Origin: Candidatus Methanovorans sp.
GTDB taxonomy: Archaea; Halobacteriota; Methanosarcinia; Methanosarcinales; Methanosarcinaceae
Assembly: GCA_020793565.1 (NCBI GenBank)
Contig: DQIP01000219.1
Span: forward strand, 1-32,658
DNA: 32,658 nucleotides
Reading direction: 5' to 3'
In this document: positions 19,858-29,034 of the stretch, one piece after another
Layout of the letters: each line of letters opens with the position of its first letter
How positions within the stretch are numbered: position 1 is the first letter of the stretch
The notes under the pieces: model-generated
The model's database searches: none
The model's input: the letters and a program-made list of their open reading frames with translations, nothing else
Told to the model about the DNA's origin: nothing
Made by a program: the position numbers and the translations under genes

Positions 19858-19916
19858 ACCAAACTGAAGGTATAAAATGATACGTTCCCCGGGGTTTTCC
19901 GAATTATTCCAGAAGA

Positions 19917-20100
19917 CGAGGAAATCTTCGCTAACTCTCAGATTGACTCGGACTACATAATTCTATAAATTATATACAACGAGGAAATCCCCTGCGGTCG
20001 GATTAACTTGGACTACATAACCTTATGGCTATATAGTACGAGAAATCCTCGATATACTCGAATTGACTCGGACTACATATATAGTGTATATATAGTGTAC
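19917..20100 (+). repeat. Three tandem copies of the ~60-65 nt two-hairpin repeat (R1-R3)
   Basis: Copies begin at 19917, 19980 and 20039; each has CGAG(G)AAATC...GATT(G/A)ACT(C/T)GGACTACATA followed by an AT-rich palindrome. Confidence 0.88.
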
Positions 20101-20145
20101 ACTATAATATAATCTCCAGAAAGTACAACATAATACATTCAAGTA

Positions 20146-21375
20146 TCATTTGGACTTATAAGCGAAATCGATATCATTTACTATAATATCCTTAAATAAT
20201 ATCCTCAAATCCCATAGTAGTTTCTTGTTCGCCTTATAAAGGGCATACAGAAGGTTGAAAAGGCTCATGCTGCTGAAATTCACATCTTTCAGGGAATATG
20301 CAAGTGAATTAAGTTCATCATCTGTGAATTTGACGAATGTCTCCTTGACTATGAGACTGCCATCAATCTCACGTCCGATCGTTTTACGCCATCTTGTTTC
20401 ATATTCTTGCAGCATGTTTGTTGACACGTCTCCTGCCGCAATAGATTCAATGGCAACTTTTCCTGCGATCTTTCCCGCATCCATTGCATTAATGATACCA
20501 CCCCCTGTGATGGGATCGGACTGCCTTGCAGCATCACCTACAAGCATGAGTCCGTTTGCAATTGTACACTCAATTGTACCGCTAACCGGCACACCTCCAA
20601 CAACCATCTCGATAATCTTCCCGTCAGGCATGTGTTTATTGATAAAATCTGTAAGTAGGGTCACTGCTCTTTTTTTACCTTTACCGGATTTACTACCCAA
20701 CATGCCTATGCCCACATTAGCCTGGTTCTTGCCTTTTGGGAATATCCATATGTACCCTGCCGGCGCGATCTCAGTTCCAAGGTAAAAGTCGCAATAATTC
20801 TGGTCAATTTCAATGCCTGCTACCAAAAACTGGACACACGTCTCTATATCTGAAGGCTTAATGGACGTATCAATACCTGCCCACCTACCCACTTTAGACT
20901 CTATCCCGTCGGCACCGATCACGATCTTTGAGCGTATGGTGTATTCCTCACCAAGATGCATTAACTTTACGCCACAAACAAAATCGTCTTCAATGATAAG
21001 TCCGGTTGCACGTGTTTTGACCATTATGTCCGCACCGGCAGATGCGGCATCGTTGACAAGTGCCCTGTCAAACAGTTTGCGTTCAAGTACGTATCCCACT
21101 TCCCCACCAGATATTTCTTCTGCCATCTCTATTTTTGTTCCGTCAGGCGAGAAGATACGGGATCCCTTTACATCAGCACATATCCAGCGTGGGTCAGGTT
21201 CAATGTGCTGTCGCAAATGGAATTTTCCGACACCTTCTCCGCATCGGACCGGATCGCCGATCTCCTGGCGCTTTTCAATTAGCAGCACATCAAGTCCCGC
21301 ATAGGCAACTGTTTTTGCCACAATTGACCCGGCAGGACCAGCTCCTACAATAATCACATCATATCGGTCTTTCAT
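20146..21375 (-). CDS. Geranylgeranyl reductase family protein (archaeol biosynthesis)
   Basis: [68 protein letters not shown]. Confidence 0.93.
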   Translation of the reverse strand: MKDRYDVIIVGAGPAGSIVAKTVAYAGLDVLLIEKRQEIGDPVRCGEGVGKFHLRQHIEPDPRWICADVKGSRIFSPDGTKIEMAEEISGGEVGYVLERKLFDRALVNDAASAGADIMVKTRATGLIIEDDFVCGVKLMHLGEEYTIRSKIVIGADGIESKVGRWAGIDTSIKPSDIETCVQFLVAGIEIDQNYCDFYLGTEIAPAGYIWIFPKGKNQANVGIGMLGSKSGKGKKRAVTLLTDFINKHMPDGKIIEMVVGGVPVSGTIECTIANGLMLVGDAARQSDPITGGGIINAMDAGKIAGKVAIESIAAGDVSTNMLQEYETRWRKTIGREIDGSLIVKETFVKFTDDELNSLAYSLKDVNFSSMSLFNLLYALYKANKKLLWDLRILFKDIIVNDIDFAYKSK

Positions 21376-21548
21376 CTGTTCACCTCAATAGCACCAACAG
21401 GACATATCTTTGCACAGGTCCCACAACTCAGGCATGTTTCATCAGCTTCGATCCAGGTTTCAATGAGTTCAAGTGCACCTGTTGGACAAACCCCAACGCA
21501 TGCACCGCAATATCCGCATTTGTAACGATTAACATCAATGGTCAACAA
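21372..21548 (-). CDS. 2x[4Fe-4S] ferredoxin, 58 aa (absent from the ORF track)
   Basis: TTG start after [67 protein letters not shown]; two CxxCxxCxxxCP motifs; ATGA overlap with the reductase start. Confidence 0.9.
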   Translation of the reverse strand: MLTIDVNRYKCGYCGACVGVCPTGALELIETWIEADETCLSCGTCAKICPVGAIEVNR

Positions 21549-21840
21549 TGATCACCCACAATATAAAATGTAATAAATATTAAAGCACTCCAGTTTAGAT
21601 AAATGTTATGTTGATGGAGTGATACACCATATACATTCCAGTTTTGGTCAAACTATATGGTATTTTGATCGTATGTAATTTACATACCGGTTTGGGATTG
21701 TCGAAAATATAAGCATTTCCGATTGTCTTTACCACAACATTTAATTTTTCAATAGTAATTGCCGTTGGATCAATCTATATTTGTGCAGTGATTAATCATG
21801 TACAATAGTATCAAAACCATTCCACCACATGCGAAATTAA

Positions 21841-22470
21841 TCACACAATATGCGAAAGTTTAATTCTCCCGTTGCTAATATCAATACCAAACTTTTGCTC
21901 AACATAATCCTTTGACATTCCATGCCCATGCACTAAGAGTTCAACAATATCCTGTGGCTCATCAATATCAGTGCTTGCTAAAAAAGAATCATAGACAAAC
22001 ACTGATTGTGACATCTCTTTTGCGATATCACAATGGGTTTTGTAACTTGAACCATAGTATTTGACAGAGAACCGTGCAGGTTTCTTTATGTAGAGGATAT
22101 TCGTACCCCCGCCTTTGCCAGGCACGATTGTAATATCCTTATCCGATGTTGTGATCTCACAGATATGTTGTGGGGTAACAAGCGGCATGTCTGCCATTAT
22201 TATCAGGACCGGTTCATTTGTTTTTTTAAGATACGTATTAAGCACTTCATTCAATCCCAATTCACTAACAATGACATTCGCTTCAATATCATCAGGCACA
22301 CTATAGATTGATGTTGTGAGAATATCAATTTCATCAACACCGGCTTTAGAAAGAGTATCAACCACGTCTTTTAGCATAAGTTCAACAAACTTCTCACGTT
22401 CTCCGAGTGTTAATACAGGAGAAAGCCTGGACTTTGCATTTTCTTTTTTATATGGTATCACTGCTCTCAT
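21841..22470 (-). CDS. cofC: 2-phospho-L-lactate guanylyltransferase
   Basis: [40 protein letters not shown]...[16 protein letters not shown] 1 nt after the cofH stop. Confidence 0.92.
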   Translation of the reverse strand: MRAVIPYKKENAKSRLSPVLTLGEREKFVELMLKDVVDTLSKAGVDEIDILTTSIYSVPDDIEANVIVSELGLNEVLNTYLKKTNEPVLIIMADMPLVTPQHICEITTSDKDITIVPGKGGGTNILYIKKPARFSVKYYGSSYKTHCDIAKEMSQSVFVYDSFLASTDIDEPQDIVELLVHGHGMSKDYVEQKFGIDISNGRIKLSHIV

Positions 22471-22471
22471 A

Positions 22472-23563
22472 TCATAAACTCCGGTATATAGTAGTTCGCT
22501 GTTTTGGATCTCTTCCGGCACCCCGGATCAGCCATTCGAATTCTTTCGGAGACATATATTCACCATGAGTTGCACCTGCGGACTTTGATATTTTCTCTTC
22601 CATGAGTGTGCCCCCAAGGTCATTGGCACCGCAATTAAGCGCGAATTGGGCGAGTTTTTTCCCGAGTTTTACCCAGCTTGCCTGAATATTATTTACATGC
22701 GTATGAAGGAGAACACGTGCTATTGCATGCAATTGCAGGTCTTCAAGTCCGGTTGTGCTGAACTTACCTGATCTTAACACTTCTTCACCGAGATTGTTGT
22801 TATAAGGCATGAACGGCAGTGGTACAAATTCCGTAAATCCACCTGTTTTTTTCTGGATATTTCGTATAGTCAGGATATGGTCGATCCGCTCCCCTATGGT
22901 TTCAATATGCCCGTACATGATCGTTGCAGTAGTTGGTATTCCGGTCTTGTGGGCAAGCGTGACAACGTCTACCCATTCGGCAGTTTTGAGTTTTCCCGGA
23001 CAGATCAATTTCCGCACGCGGTCAGAAAGTACCTCAGCAGCAGTGCCTGGCATTGTATCAAGCCCGCTTTTTTTCAGTTCAACCAATGTGTCCTTGATCG
23101 TCATATCACTCAAACGTGCTGCGTGATATACTTCCATGGGAGAAAATGCATGTATGTGCATTTTGGGATATTCTGCTTTTATCAGTTCAAGTATGTTCTG
23201 GTAAAAATCAACTTCAACGTATGGAAGAAGTCCTCCCTGGATGCATACCTCTGTTGAACCGCTTTGATCGGCTCCCCTCACTTTTTCCATGATCTCAGGA
23301 GTGGTCAAACGATATCCATTATCACTATTATCCTTAAATGCGCAGAACCTGCAGGTTCCCACACACATGTTTGTGAAATTTATATTCCTGTTGACGATGT
23401 ATGTCACTGTATTCCCGACAGAATCCTTTCGCAACTCATTTGCAAGTGAAAAAAGTTCAAGTGGTTCCACATCAAGTAGTTGCAGGGCATCTTCTTTTGT
23501 ACATTCCCCAACAAGTGAGCGTTGAATTATGTCATCCGGTATATTTGAATTTATGAGTGCCAT
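22472..23563 (-). CDS. cofH: 7,8-didemethyl-8-hydroxy-5-deazariboflavin synthase subunit CofH
   Basis: Radical [42 protein letters not shown]-terminus. Confidence 0.95.
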   Translation of the reverse strand: MALINSNIPDDIIQRSLVGECTKEDALQLLDVEPLELFSLANELRKDSVGNTVTYIVNRNINFTNMCVGTCRFCAFKDNSDNGYRLTTPEIMEKVRGADQSGSTEVCIQGGLLPYVEVDFYQNILELIKAEYPKMHIHAFSPMEVYHAARLSDMTIKDTLVELKKSGLDTMPGTAAEVLSDRVRKLICPGKLKTAEWVDVVTLAHKTGIPTTATIMYGHIETIGERIDHILTIRNIQKKTGGFTEFVPLPFMPYNNNLGEEVLRSGKFSTTGLEDLQLHAIARVLLHTHVNNIQASWVKLGKKLAQFALNCGANDLGGTLMEEKISKSAGATHGEYMSPKEFEWLIRGAGRDPKQRTTIYRSL

Positions 23564-23780
23564 TTCCGATCATATCCATTTGTTTACCTGCCATTTAATA
23601 GTCAAGAACATAATGTCTTTGATACATATCCTGAACACTTTGCGCTCTTGGCATCCCGCACACCCGCAGGCGTAGCAGTACTCAACTCCGTAGGAGATGT
23701 CCTTTTCAGTAGTATGATCCAGGTCACCGCAAAGAGCACGAAGCCCGCAAAGATAGTTTAAATTGTTTGTTTTTTGATAG

Positions 23781-23846
23781 TATATAGTATATGATCTATA
23801 AGATTATGTAGTCCGGGTTAATCCGACCGTAGGGAGGATTTTATCG
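23781..23846 (-). repeat. Two-hairpin repeat, copy R4 (minus strand)
   Basis: Reverse complement CGATAAAATCCTCCCTACGGTCGGATTAACCCGGACTACATAATCTTATAGATCATATACTA. Confidence 0.85.
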
Positions 23847-23869
23847 TTCTGTAATACAGCATGTTATGT

Positions 23870-24868
23870 TTAAGCCTTGCGATATCCATCTTCATCAGCT
23901 AACGTTTCTATTAGCCTTTTAACACCACTGCCATACCATCCTTTTTCGATATATTGCGGATATATGGGCAATCTCTCACGTAAGTGTACACTGCGCATCA
24001 TCTTTTGCAGTTTTGAAACACCGGGCCATTCCGCTTCAGGATTAATCCAATCAATAGTTGTCGGCGATATGCCGCCCAGGTCAGATGCACCGGACCGGAC
24101 CAGAAGATAAGGGTCAATAAGGTTTGGAGCAACCTGAACCGCAATATCGCAGGGCAGGATATCGCGTGCAAGTGAAACCGCCTGTATCATTTCCTGTTTT
24201 GTCGGTGGCTTGTGCTGGCTCATAGTTGTGCCGGATTTTGGCATGAAGTTCTGGATAATAACTTCCTGAATGTGCCCGTATGTTTCATGGATATTTGCGA
24301 TAGCCTGCAATGAGTCTATCCTGTCATCCACAGTTTCCCCTATGCCGACCAGGATACCTGTTGTAAACGGGATATTAAGTTTTCCTGCCGCTTTTATAGC
24401 ATCAAGCCGCACAGCAGGATGCTTTCCTGCACAATTATGGTGTGCGCCGCCATCTGCATCAAGTTTTGCAGTGGTCTCAAGCATAAGCCCGAGACTTGCG
24501 TTCAAAGGTTTCAGGACTTTTAGCTGGGAACTATCAAGGATACCTGCATTGGTATGTGGCAACAGACCAATATCGATCGCTGTTTTGCACAATTCAGCCA
24601 CATATTCTACTGTTGTTGAATATCCGAGTTCGTTGAGCCATTCCCGATATTCCACAATCTCTTCGGCATATTCCCCAAACGTAAAAAGAACTTCAGTACA
24701 TCCTGCCTTTTTTCCATTTTTAAGAATGGGAATGATGTCCCAAAGAGGCATAAGATGTGCATCATTGTCACCCGGGTCGCGCCTGAACCCACAGTATCCG
24801 CACCTGTTCCTGCAGATGTTGGTCACAGGTATGAATACGTTGCGACAATATGTAACAAAGTCTGGCAT
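23870..24868 (-). CDS. cofG: 7,8-didemethyl-8-hydroxy-5-deazariboflavin synthase subunit CofG
   Basis: VTYCRNVFIPVTNICRNRCGYCGFRRDPGD radical SAM motif; LGGISPTTIDWINPEAEWP. Confidence 0.95.
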   Translation of the reverse strand: MPDFVTYCRNVFIPVTNICRNRCGYCGFRRDPGDNDAHLMPLWDIIPILKNGKKAGCTEVLFTFGEYAEEIVEYREWLNELGYSTTVEYVAELCKTAIDIGLLPHTNAGILDSSQLKVLKPLNASLGLMLETTAKLDADGGAHHNCAGKHPAVRLDAIKAAGKLNIPFTTGILVGIGETVDDRIDSLQAIANIHETYGHIQEVIIQNFMPKSGTTMSQHKPPTKQEMIQAVSLARDILPCDIAVQVAPNLIDPYLLVRSGASDLGGISPTTIDWINPEAEWPGVSKLQKMMRSVHLRERLPIYPQYIEKGWYGSGVKRLIETLADEDGYRKA

Positions 24869-25157
24869 AGTAATTGGATTAATGAAAGAACCACTACATA
24901 AGTTTAGTCAAATAAGTACGGCGAATGTTGTGCCATAATTTCCAACAGCCAGTCCCAAAATAAATTAGCATTGCGTAAATGAACGATATTTGGTCGCAAT
25001 CAGGTAATTATTCATAAAATTAAAATATTTTCACATATATGGGACATAATGTCTGATTTGTGTACATGATTTGGTTTTTGGAACCTTGACTCTGCTTTTC
25101 AGGGAATATACCAGATCCAATTGAAACTGATATGGTCCTGTGAAATGGTTTTTCCGA

Positions 25158-25307
25158 TTACTTCTTTATTTTAAGCGAAACTTCGCTCCAGCCATCACCA
25201 ACACCGTGCAGTGGCTCAACTGCCCCGCTGACTATGTTGCCAAGTATCTTCTGTACAAAATCGTTCATAACTATCTTTTCACCATCAATTACCAGTTCAA
25301 TTTCCAT
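25158..25307 (-). CDS. Small conserved-looking protein, 49 aa (absent from the ORF track)
   Basis: MEIELVIDGEKIVMNDFVQKILGNIVSGAVEPLHGVGDGWSEVSLKIKK*; GGTGATC SD; 20 bp downstream of the moaA stop on the same strand. Confidence 0.75.
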   Translation of the reverse strand: MEIELVIDGEKIVMNDFVQKILGNIVSGAVEPLHGVGDGWSEVSLKIKK

Positions 25308-25327
25308 GATTGATCACCTTTTCCATA

Positions 25328-26263
25328 TCAATTTCTACAATACGGCACGCGCCGACTGACTGCAAGTTTTAACATCCCTGGCATGTCTTCCGGTGGCGTG
25401 CTACTTACATCAATAAGATCGTCATTGACCAAAAGACATCCTTTAAGTTTTCCATCTGCCGTAACCCGCAACCTGTTACAGTTGGCACAGAACTCTGAAT
25501 TATCGACCGGACGGACAAGTTCTACTTCCGCACCATCAATGATATATTTTTTCCTGCGATGCATTGTCCTGACCCTGATCTCATCTGCGTGCGATCTTAA
25601 GTCTTTTTCAACAGAATTTACATCTATCTGGTAGCGGGATACGTCATTGAAATCCATGAGTTCAATGAGTTGTAAGATCACCTGGCCATTATATGTCCGT
25701 GTAAAATCAAGCATTTCGTATATTTCATTATCATTTATCCCTTTAAGGAGCACCATATTCAGTTTCACAGGCGTGAGCCCTGCGTCTACTGCGTTGTGGA
25801 TGCCATCAAGAACAATGTTTAATGCATTCGAATTGCTGTTTGTGATGAAACGATACATTTGCGGGTCAAGTGAATCAAGGCTGATATTTACACGGTCAAG
25901 CCCTGCATCTTTCAAATCCTGTGCCCGTCCTTTTAAGAATGTGCCATTCGTTGTTGCCGATACATCCCGCAGTTTTGGAAGTGAGGACAGGATATCTTCA
26001 AAATCCTTGCGCATAAACGGCTCACCGCCAGAGAACTTCACCTTATCGACTCCCATACCTGATGCAGCGTGCACGATATTTGATATGGTTTCCACAGGAA
26101 TTTCACCTTTGCTGTCTGTGTCGCCCTCATGATGGCAGTAGATACAATCATAATTGCAGCGATTCGTAATGGATATTCGAAGACTTGTGACCGTACGTCC
26201 GAATGGGTCGGTAAGTGAATCCGATGTTTGGGCTACCAGGGGTGAGTTCATACCTGTGTACAC
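25328..26263 (-). CDS. moaA: GTP 3',8-cyclase (molybdenum cofactor biosynthesis protein A)
   Basis: SITNRCNYDCIYCHHEG radical SAM motif; VDKVKFSGGEPFMRKD; C-terminal FCANCNRLRVTADGKLKGCL. Confidence 0.95.
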   Translation of the reverse strand: MYTGMNSPLVAQTSDSLTDPFGRTVTSLRISITNRCNYDCIYCHHEGDTDSKGEIPVETISNIVHAASGMGVDKVKFSGGEPFMRKDFEDILSSLPKLRDVSATTNGTFLKGRAQDLKDAGLDRVNISLDSLDPQMYRFITNSNSNALNIVLDGIHNAVDAGLTPVKLNMVLLKGINDNEIYEMLDFTRTYNGQVILQLIELMDFNDVSRYQIDVNSVEKDLRSHADEIRVRTMHRRKKYIIDGAEVELVRPVDNSEFCANCNRLRVTADGKLKGCLLVNDDLIDVSSTPPEDMPGMLKLAVSRRVPYCRN

Positions 26264-26354
26264 ACGCGGTGTTTATTTAACTATTTTGAATCTGGCATTT
26301 GCCATGGAAATAGCAGTTTCATATGCCTTCGGTTAAGAATAATATTGTGATAGA

Positions 26355-26404
26355 ACACGGATTTCACAGATGACACGGATGCGTACGGATTAATACCATC
26401 CGTT
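26355..26404 (+). repeat. Fragment of a cacggat-type intergenic repeat
   Basis: gaacacggatttcacagatgacacggatgcgtacggatt: periodic (a)cacggat motif. Confidence 0.5.
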
Positions 26405-26451
26405 GAAATGCGTTGAATTCATGTCATTTGTATTCGATTTGAATTGCAGAT

Positions 26452-26515
26452 CGAGAAAATCTTCGCTGACGCTCCGATTAACTCGGACTACATAATCTTA
26501 TAGATTATATACAAC
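26452..26515 (+). repeat. Two-hairpin repeat, copy R5
   Basis: cgagaaaatcttcgctgacgctccgattaactcggactacataatcttatagattatatac; closely matches R1. Confidence 0.88.
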
Positions 26516-26641
26516 AAGAAATATATTATCTTTTAAAATTTGAAAAACGATATATGTTGGATCATTAAAACCCCTTTGGTCGATGGGCAATGAATGTAAA
26601 TTAAGATACAAATAATACGATTTGCTCACGCCTACCTTATA

Positions 26642-26984
26642 TCACTGAATCATTTCCTTTAGATATTGAAGCACATCCTCAATAAAAACTTCGGGCGACT
26701 CAAAAGGTTTTGCAACATTTTGATCATGTGCATGATATGGAAATGTTTTTATGTTTTTCCAGTGGGGAGCATTGTCCCACCTCCTGACCTCCTTTTTGCA
26801 AGTGATACGAATATCGCCTAAAATCGATGCCAATACTTTCGGTTACCTGTAAAACATAACCTTTTTTTAGAATCGATTTCACTCTCAATGATTGTACAGG
26901 AGGTTCAATGTTTATGTCAAGAATTTTTATATCCACTACAAGGTCACTGGACGAAAGATCAGCAAGAATATGTGCTACTGTCAT
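26642..26984 (-). pseudogene. TumE/DUF6516-like toxin, frameshifted
   Basis: Frame 1 MTVAHILADLSSSDLVVDIKIL...RRYSYHLQKGGQE continues in another frame as RRWDNAPHWKNIKTFPYHAHDQNVAKPFESPEVFIEDVLQYLKEMIQ; the shift lies near ggaggtcaggaggtggg. Confidence 0.75.
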
Positions 26985-27280
26985 GCCAACTTTTTCCAGT
27001 ACTGGCGCGATTTAATGTAACTTTCCCACAATATGAAATCATCCCATTCCCCAAAGGATTCATCACCAGTTTTTGCGTCGATATTTTGTTCGAAATCGGA
27101 AAAATTCATCATGTATTTTTTTTCCATTTCGCCTATTTTCTTTGTATAATAATCCACCTTATGTGTCGCCTGATCATGCACAAGACTGCGGAGAGCTTCG
27201 CGTTCGTTCTTGTACAAGCCAATTTTAACCATATCTCTTATTGGCTTAAAGATATCACGCGATACTTTTACATATTCCAT
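26981..27280 (-). CDS. Putative antitoxin of the TumE-like toxin
   Basis: 99 aa; 4-bp ATGA overlap with the toxin start. Confidence 0.7.
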   Translation of the reverse strand: MEYVKVSRDIFKPIRDMVKIGLYKNEREALRSLVHDQATHKVDYYTKKIGEMEKKYMMNFSDFEQNIDAKTGDESFGEWDDFILWESYIKSRQYWKKLA

Positions 27281-27322
27281 AATATCATCTCGTATATCAA
27301 TACCTTCGCCAAATAATCAGCA

Positions 27323-28242
27323 CTAACCACTGTTAATACTTCCGATTTTCGTTATTCGGCTAAATATCTGCTGAATTAAAATTCGCTCTGGTTTTTGCGG
27401 TAGCAATTTTAATATTTCATCAACATATTTGCTACCTCTGAAGTATGCCTTAAGATCTTGGATGCCAAAGTTGGAATCATCCTTCTGAACATTGTGAATT
27501 AATGCCTGAGAAACATTCACCATGAAAAAAGCTAAGTTTGCAGCGTTAGTTACGGGAATCTCCTTGACATTCATAAAATCTTCTAGACCCCAATATTGTT
27601 TTGCATCTCGGAAGTTAAACTCAATCTGAAAACGTAGTTTGTAATAATCGACTAATTTGTCATAGGCTAGCTTTATATCACTGCTGAACAAAATCACATG
27701 ACTCCGTGCATGTGTTTTGAGATTAGTTTTAACGATAATAACCACATTTAGCTTTTTAGCAAAAAGCTTGTGCAGCATAGCCATTTGATAAATCTCAATT
27801 TGAACTGACTTTTCAGTAGTGGTTTCTTTCAAATAATTGGATGGGATGCAACTATAGTCAATTTTATCACCATATTTTTTATGTGCACCACATCCACAAT
27901 ATGCACCTTCATACGGGAAATAGAGTGCAGAATTATATTGTAATTTTGAAATAATGTGCAATTTACATTGTCTGGCCATTTGTAAAGCATTATTATGCCC
28001 AAATGCACCATCAAGTACAATATATGTGATGGGAATGGTGAAACCAATTAGCTTTAACACTTTCTTAATAATACTCTGAATGGTACATAGATATGATGAT
28101 AGTTCGACATCCTCCTTGTTTTTATTTTTACTGCCTTTTGGCCGACCACTTCCTCTTTTTGTAGTGGATTTACTTTTTTGTCGTTTTTTTTATCTTCATA
28201 AGCAACTATTTAAACACGATAAAATAGTCAAAATGTCAAACA
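27323..28242 (-). pseudogene. IS4/IS701-like DDE transposase relic (internal deletion and frameshift)
   Basis: C-terminal half ITYIVLDGAFGHNNALQMARQC...DYYKLRFQIEFNFRDAKQYWGLEDFMNV; upstream KRQKSKSTTKRGSGRPKGSKNKNKED in the same frame, preceded by TAA in an A8 run; start-like MFDILTILSCLNSCL at 28242. Confidence 0.75.
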
Positions 28243-28323
28243 TGGTACCTCTTTAACATAACATATTTAAGTTATTTTTTCAAATAATTTGCTAGTATGG
28301 ATCTTGTTAAAAACTGTTTTCCG

Positions 28324-28752
28324 TTAAGTGTATTGGGGCGATTGCTTCAGCTTTACCATAATCCTCAAAACGTGCATTTCAGAATGCTCAACACCAAATT
28401 GCTCTTTGATTAGCTTGCGAACTTCTTTTAATTTCCAGTCATCTTTGTGTTTGAGCAGGTTCTTTAATGTCTCAATTTCCTCTTCGCTAAGTTTTGGTTT
28501 TGGACCTCCGTTGAAGTTTGGAACAAGTCCGCCATATCCCGATTTATTCCACCGTTTGAGCCATTCATAAGCAGTCGGCATGGTAATTCCGAGATTTTCA
28601 CTTGCTTCTTCTATAACGCATCCTTGATAGAGAAAACGTATGAAATAAAGCCTTTTCAGTACGCGAAGTTCCTTTTCTTTTCCTTTGATTGTTTTTTCCA
28701 AATCACCAAAACTTATTTTTTTGGCGACGTGATATTCCCTATTCCGACCCAT
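28324..28752 (-). pseudogene. IS630-like transposase N-terminal HTH half
   Basis: GVIEEASENLGITMPTAYEWLKRWNKSGYGGLVPNFNGGPKPKLSEEEIETL-type HTH sequence (track: VIEEASENLGITMPTAYEWLKRWNKSG...); no DDE half follows. Confidence 0.75.
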
Positions 28753-29003
28753 AAGGTGTTGTATGCACTCATATGTTAAAAAAGTTTGGTTAATGGACGA
28801 AAAAAATCACTGGATTTTGGGATGACTATGTAACAAAAACTATATTATATCACAACGAATGTGGCGAAGGTATTGATATATGCACCTATTTTATTCGAAG
28901 AACAATAAATAGTATTCGCTTATATCATCCTGCATTAAGTTGAATATATCTTATTTTGAAATACCAAAAGCTTCAATACTATTTACTCTACTACTGTACA
29001 TCC

Positions 29004-29012
29004 ATTATATAT
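29004..29012 (+). promoter_or_regulatory. TATA box of the cfbB-like gene
   Basis: attatatat centred ~26 bp upstream of the GTG start at 29035. Confidence 0.55.
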
Positions 29013-29034
29013 CGATCAGACCAGCCTCAACAAT

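Larger units (their letters stand above)
27293..28880. mobile_element. Composite/nested IS relic bounded by 19-bp perfect inverted repeats (TATATCAATACCTTCGCCA)
   Basis: 27293-27311 tatatcaataccttcgcca and 28862-28880 tggcgaaggtattgatata are exact reverse complements enclosing both transposase fragments; TA at both outer ends. Confidence 0.7.

Noticed and set aside
19770-19866. TnpB/IS200-605 C-terminal remnant (PAAVGTRYGQCKLSSLRYDNIPQRSAVGFSPN*) with right-end hairpin
   Set aside because: Suggestive layout only; no recognised TnpB residues, so listed just as a hairpin.
19917-20100. Tandem repeats at 19.9-20.1 kb as a CRISPR array
   Set aside because: Units diverge from each other, the variable stretch is only 11-15 nt and forms the hairpin loop, single copies also occur elsewhere, and no cas genes are visible.
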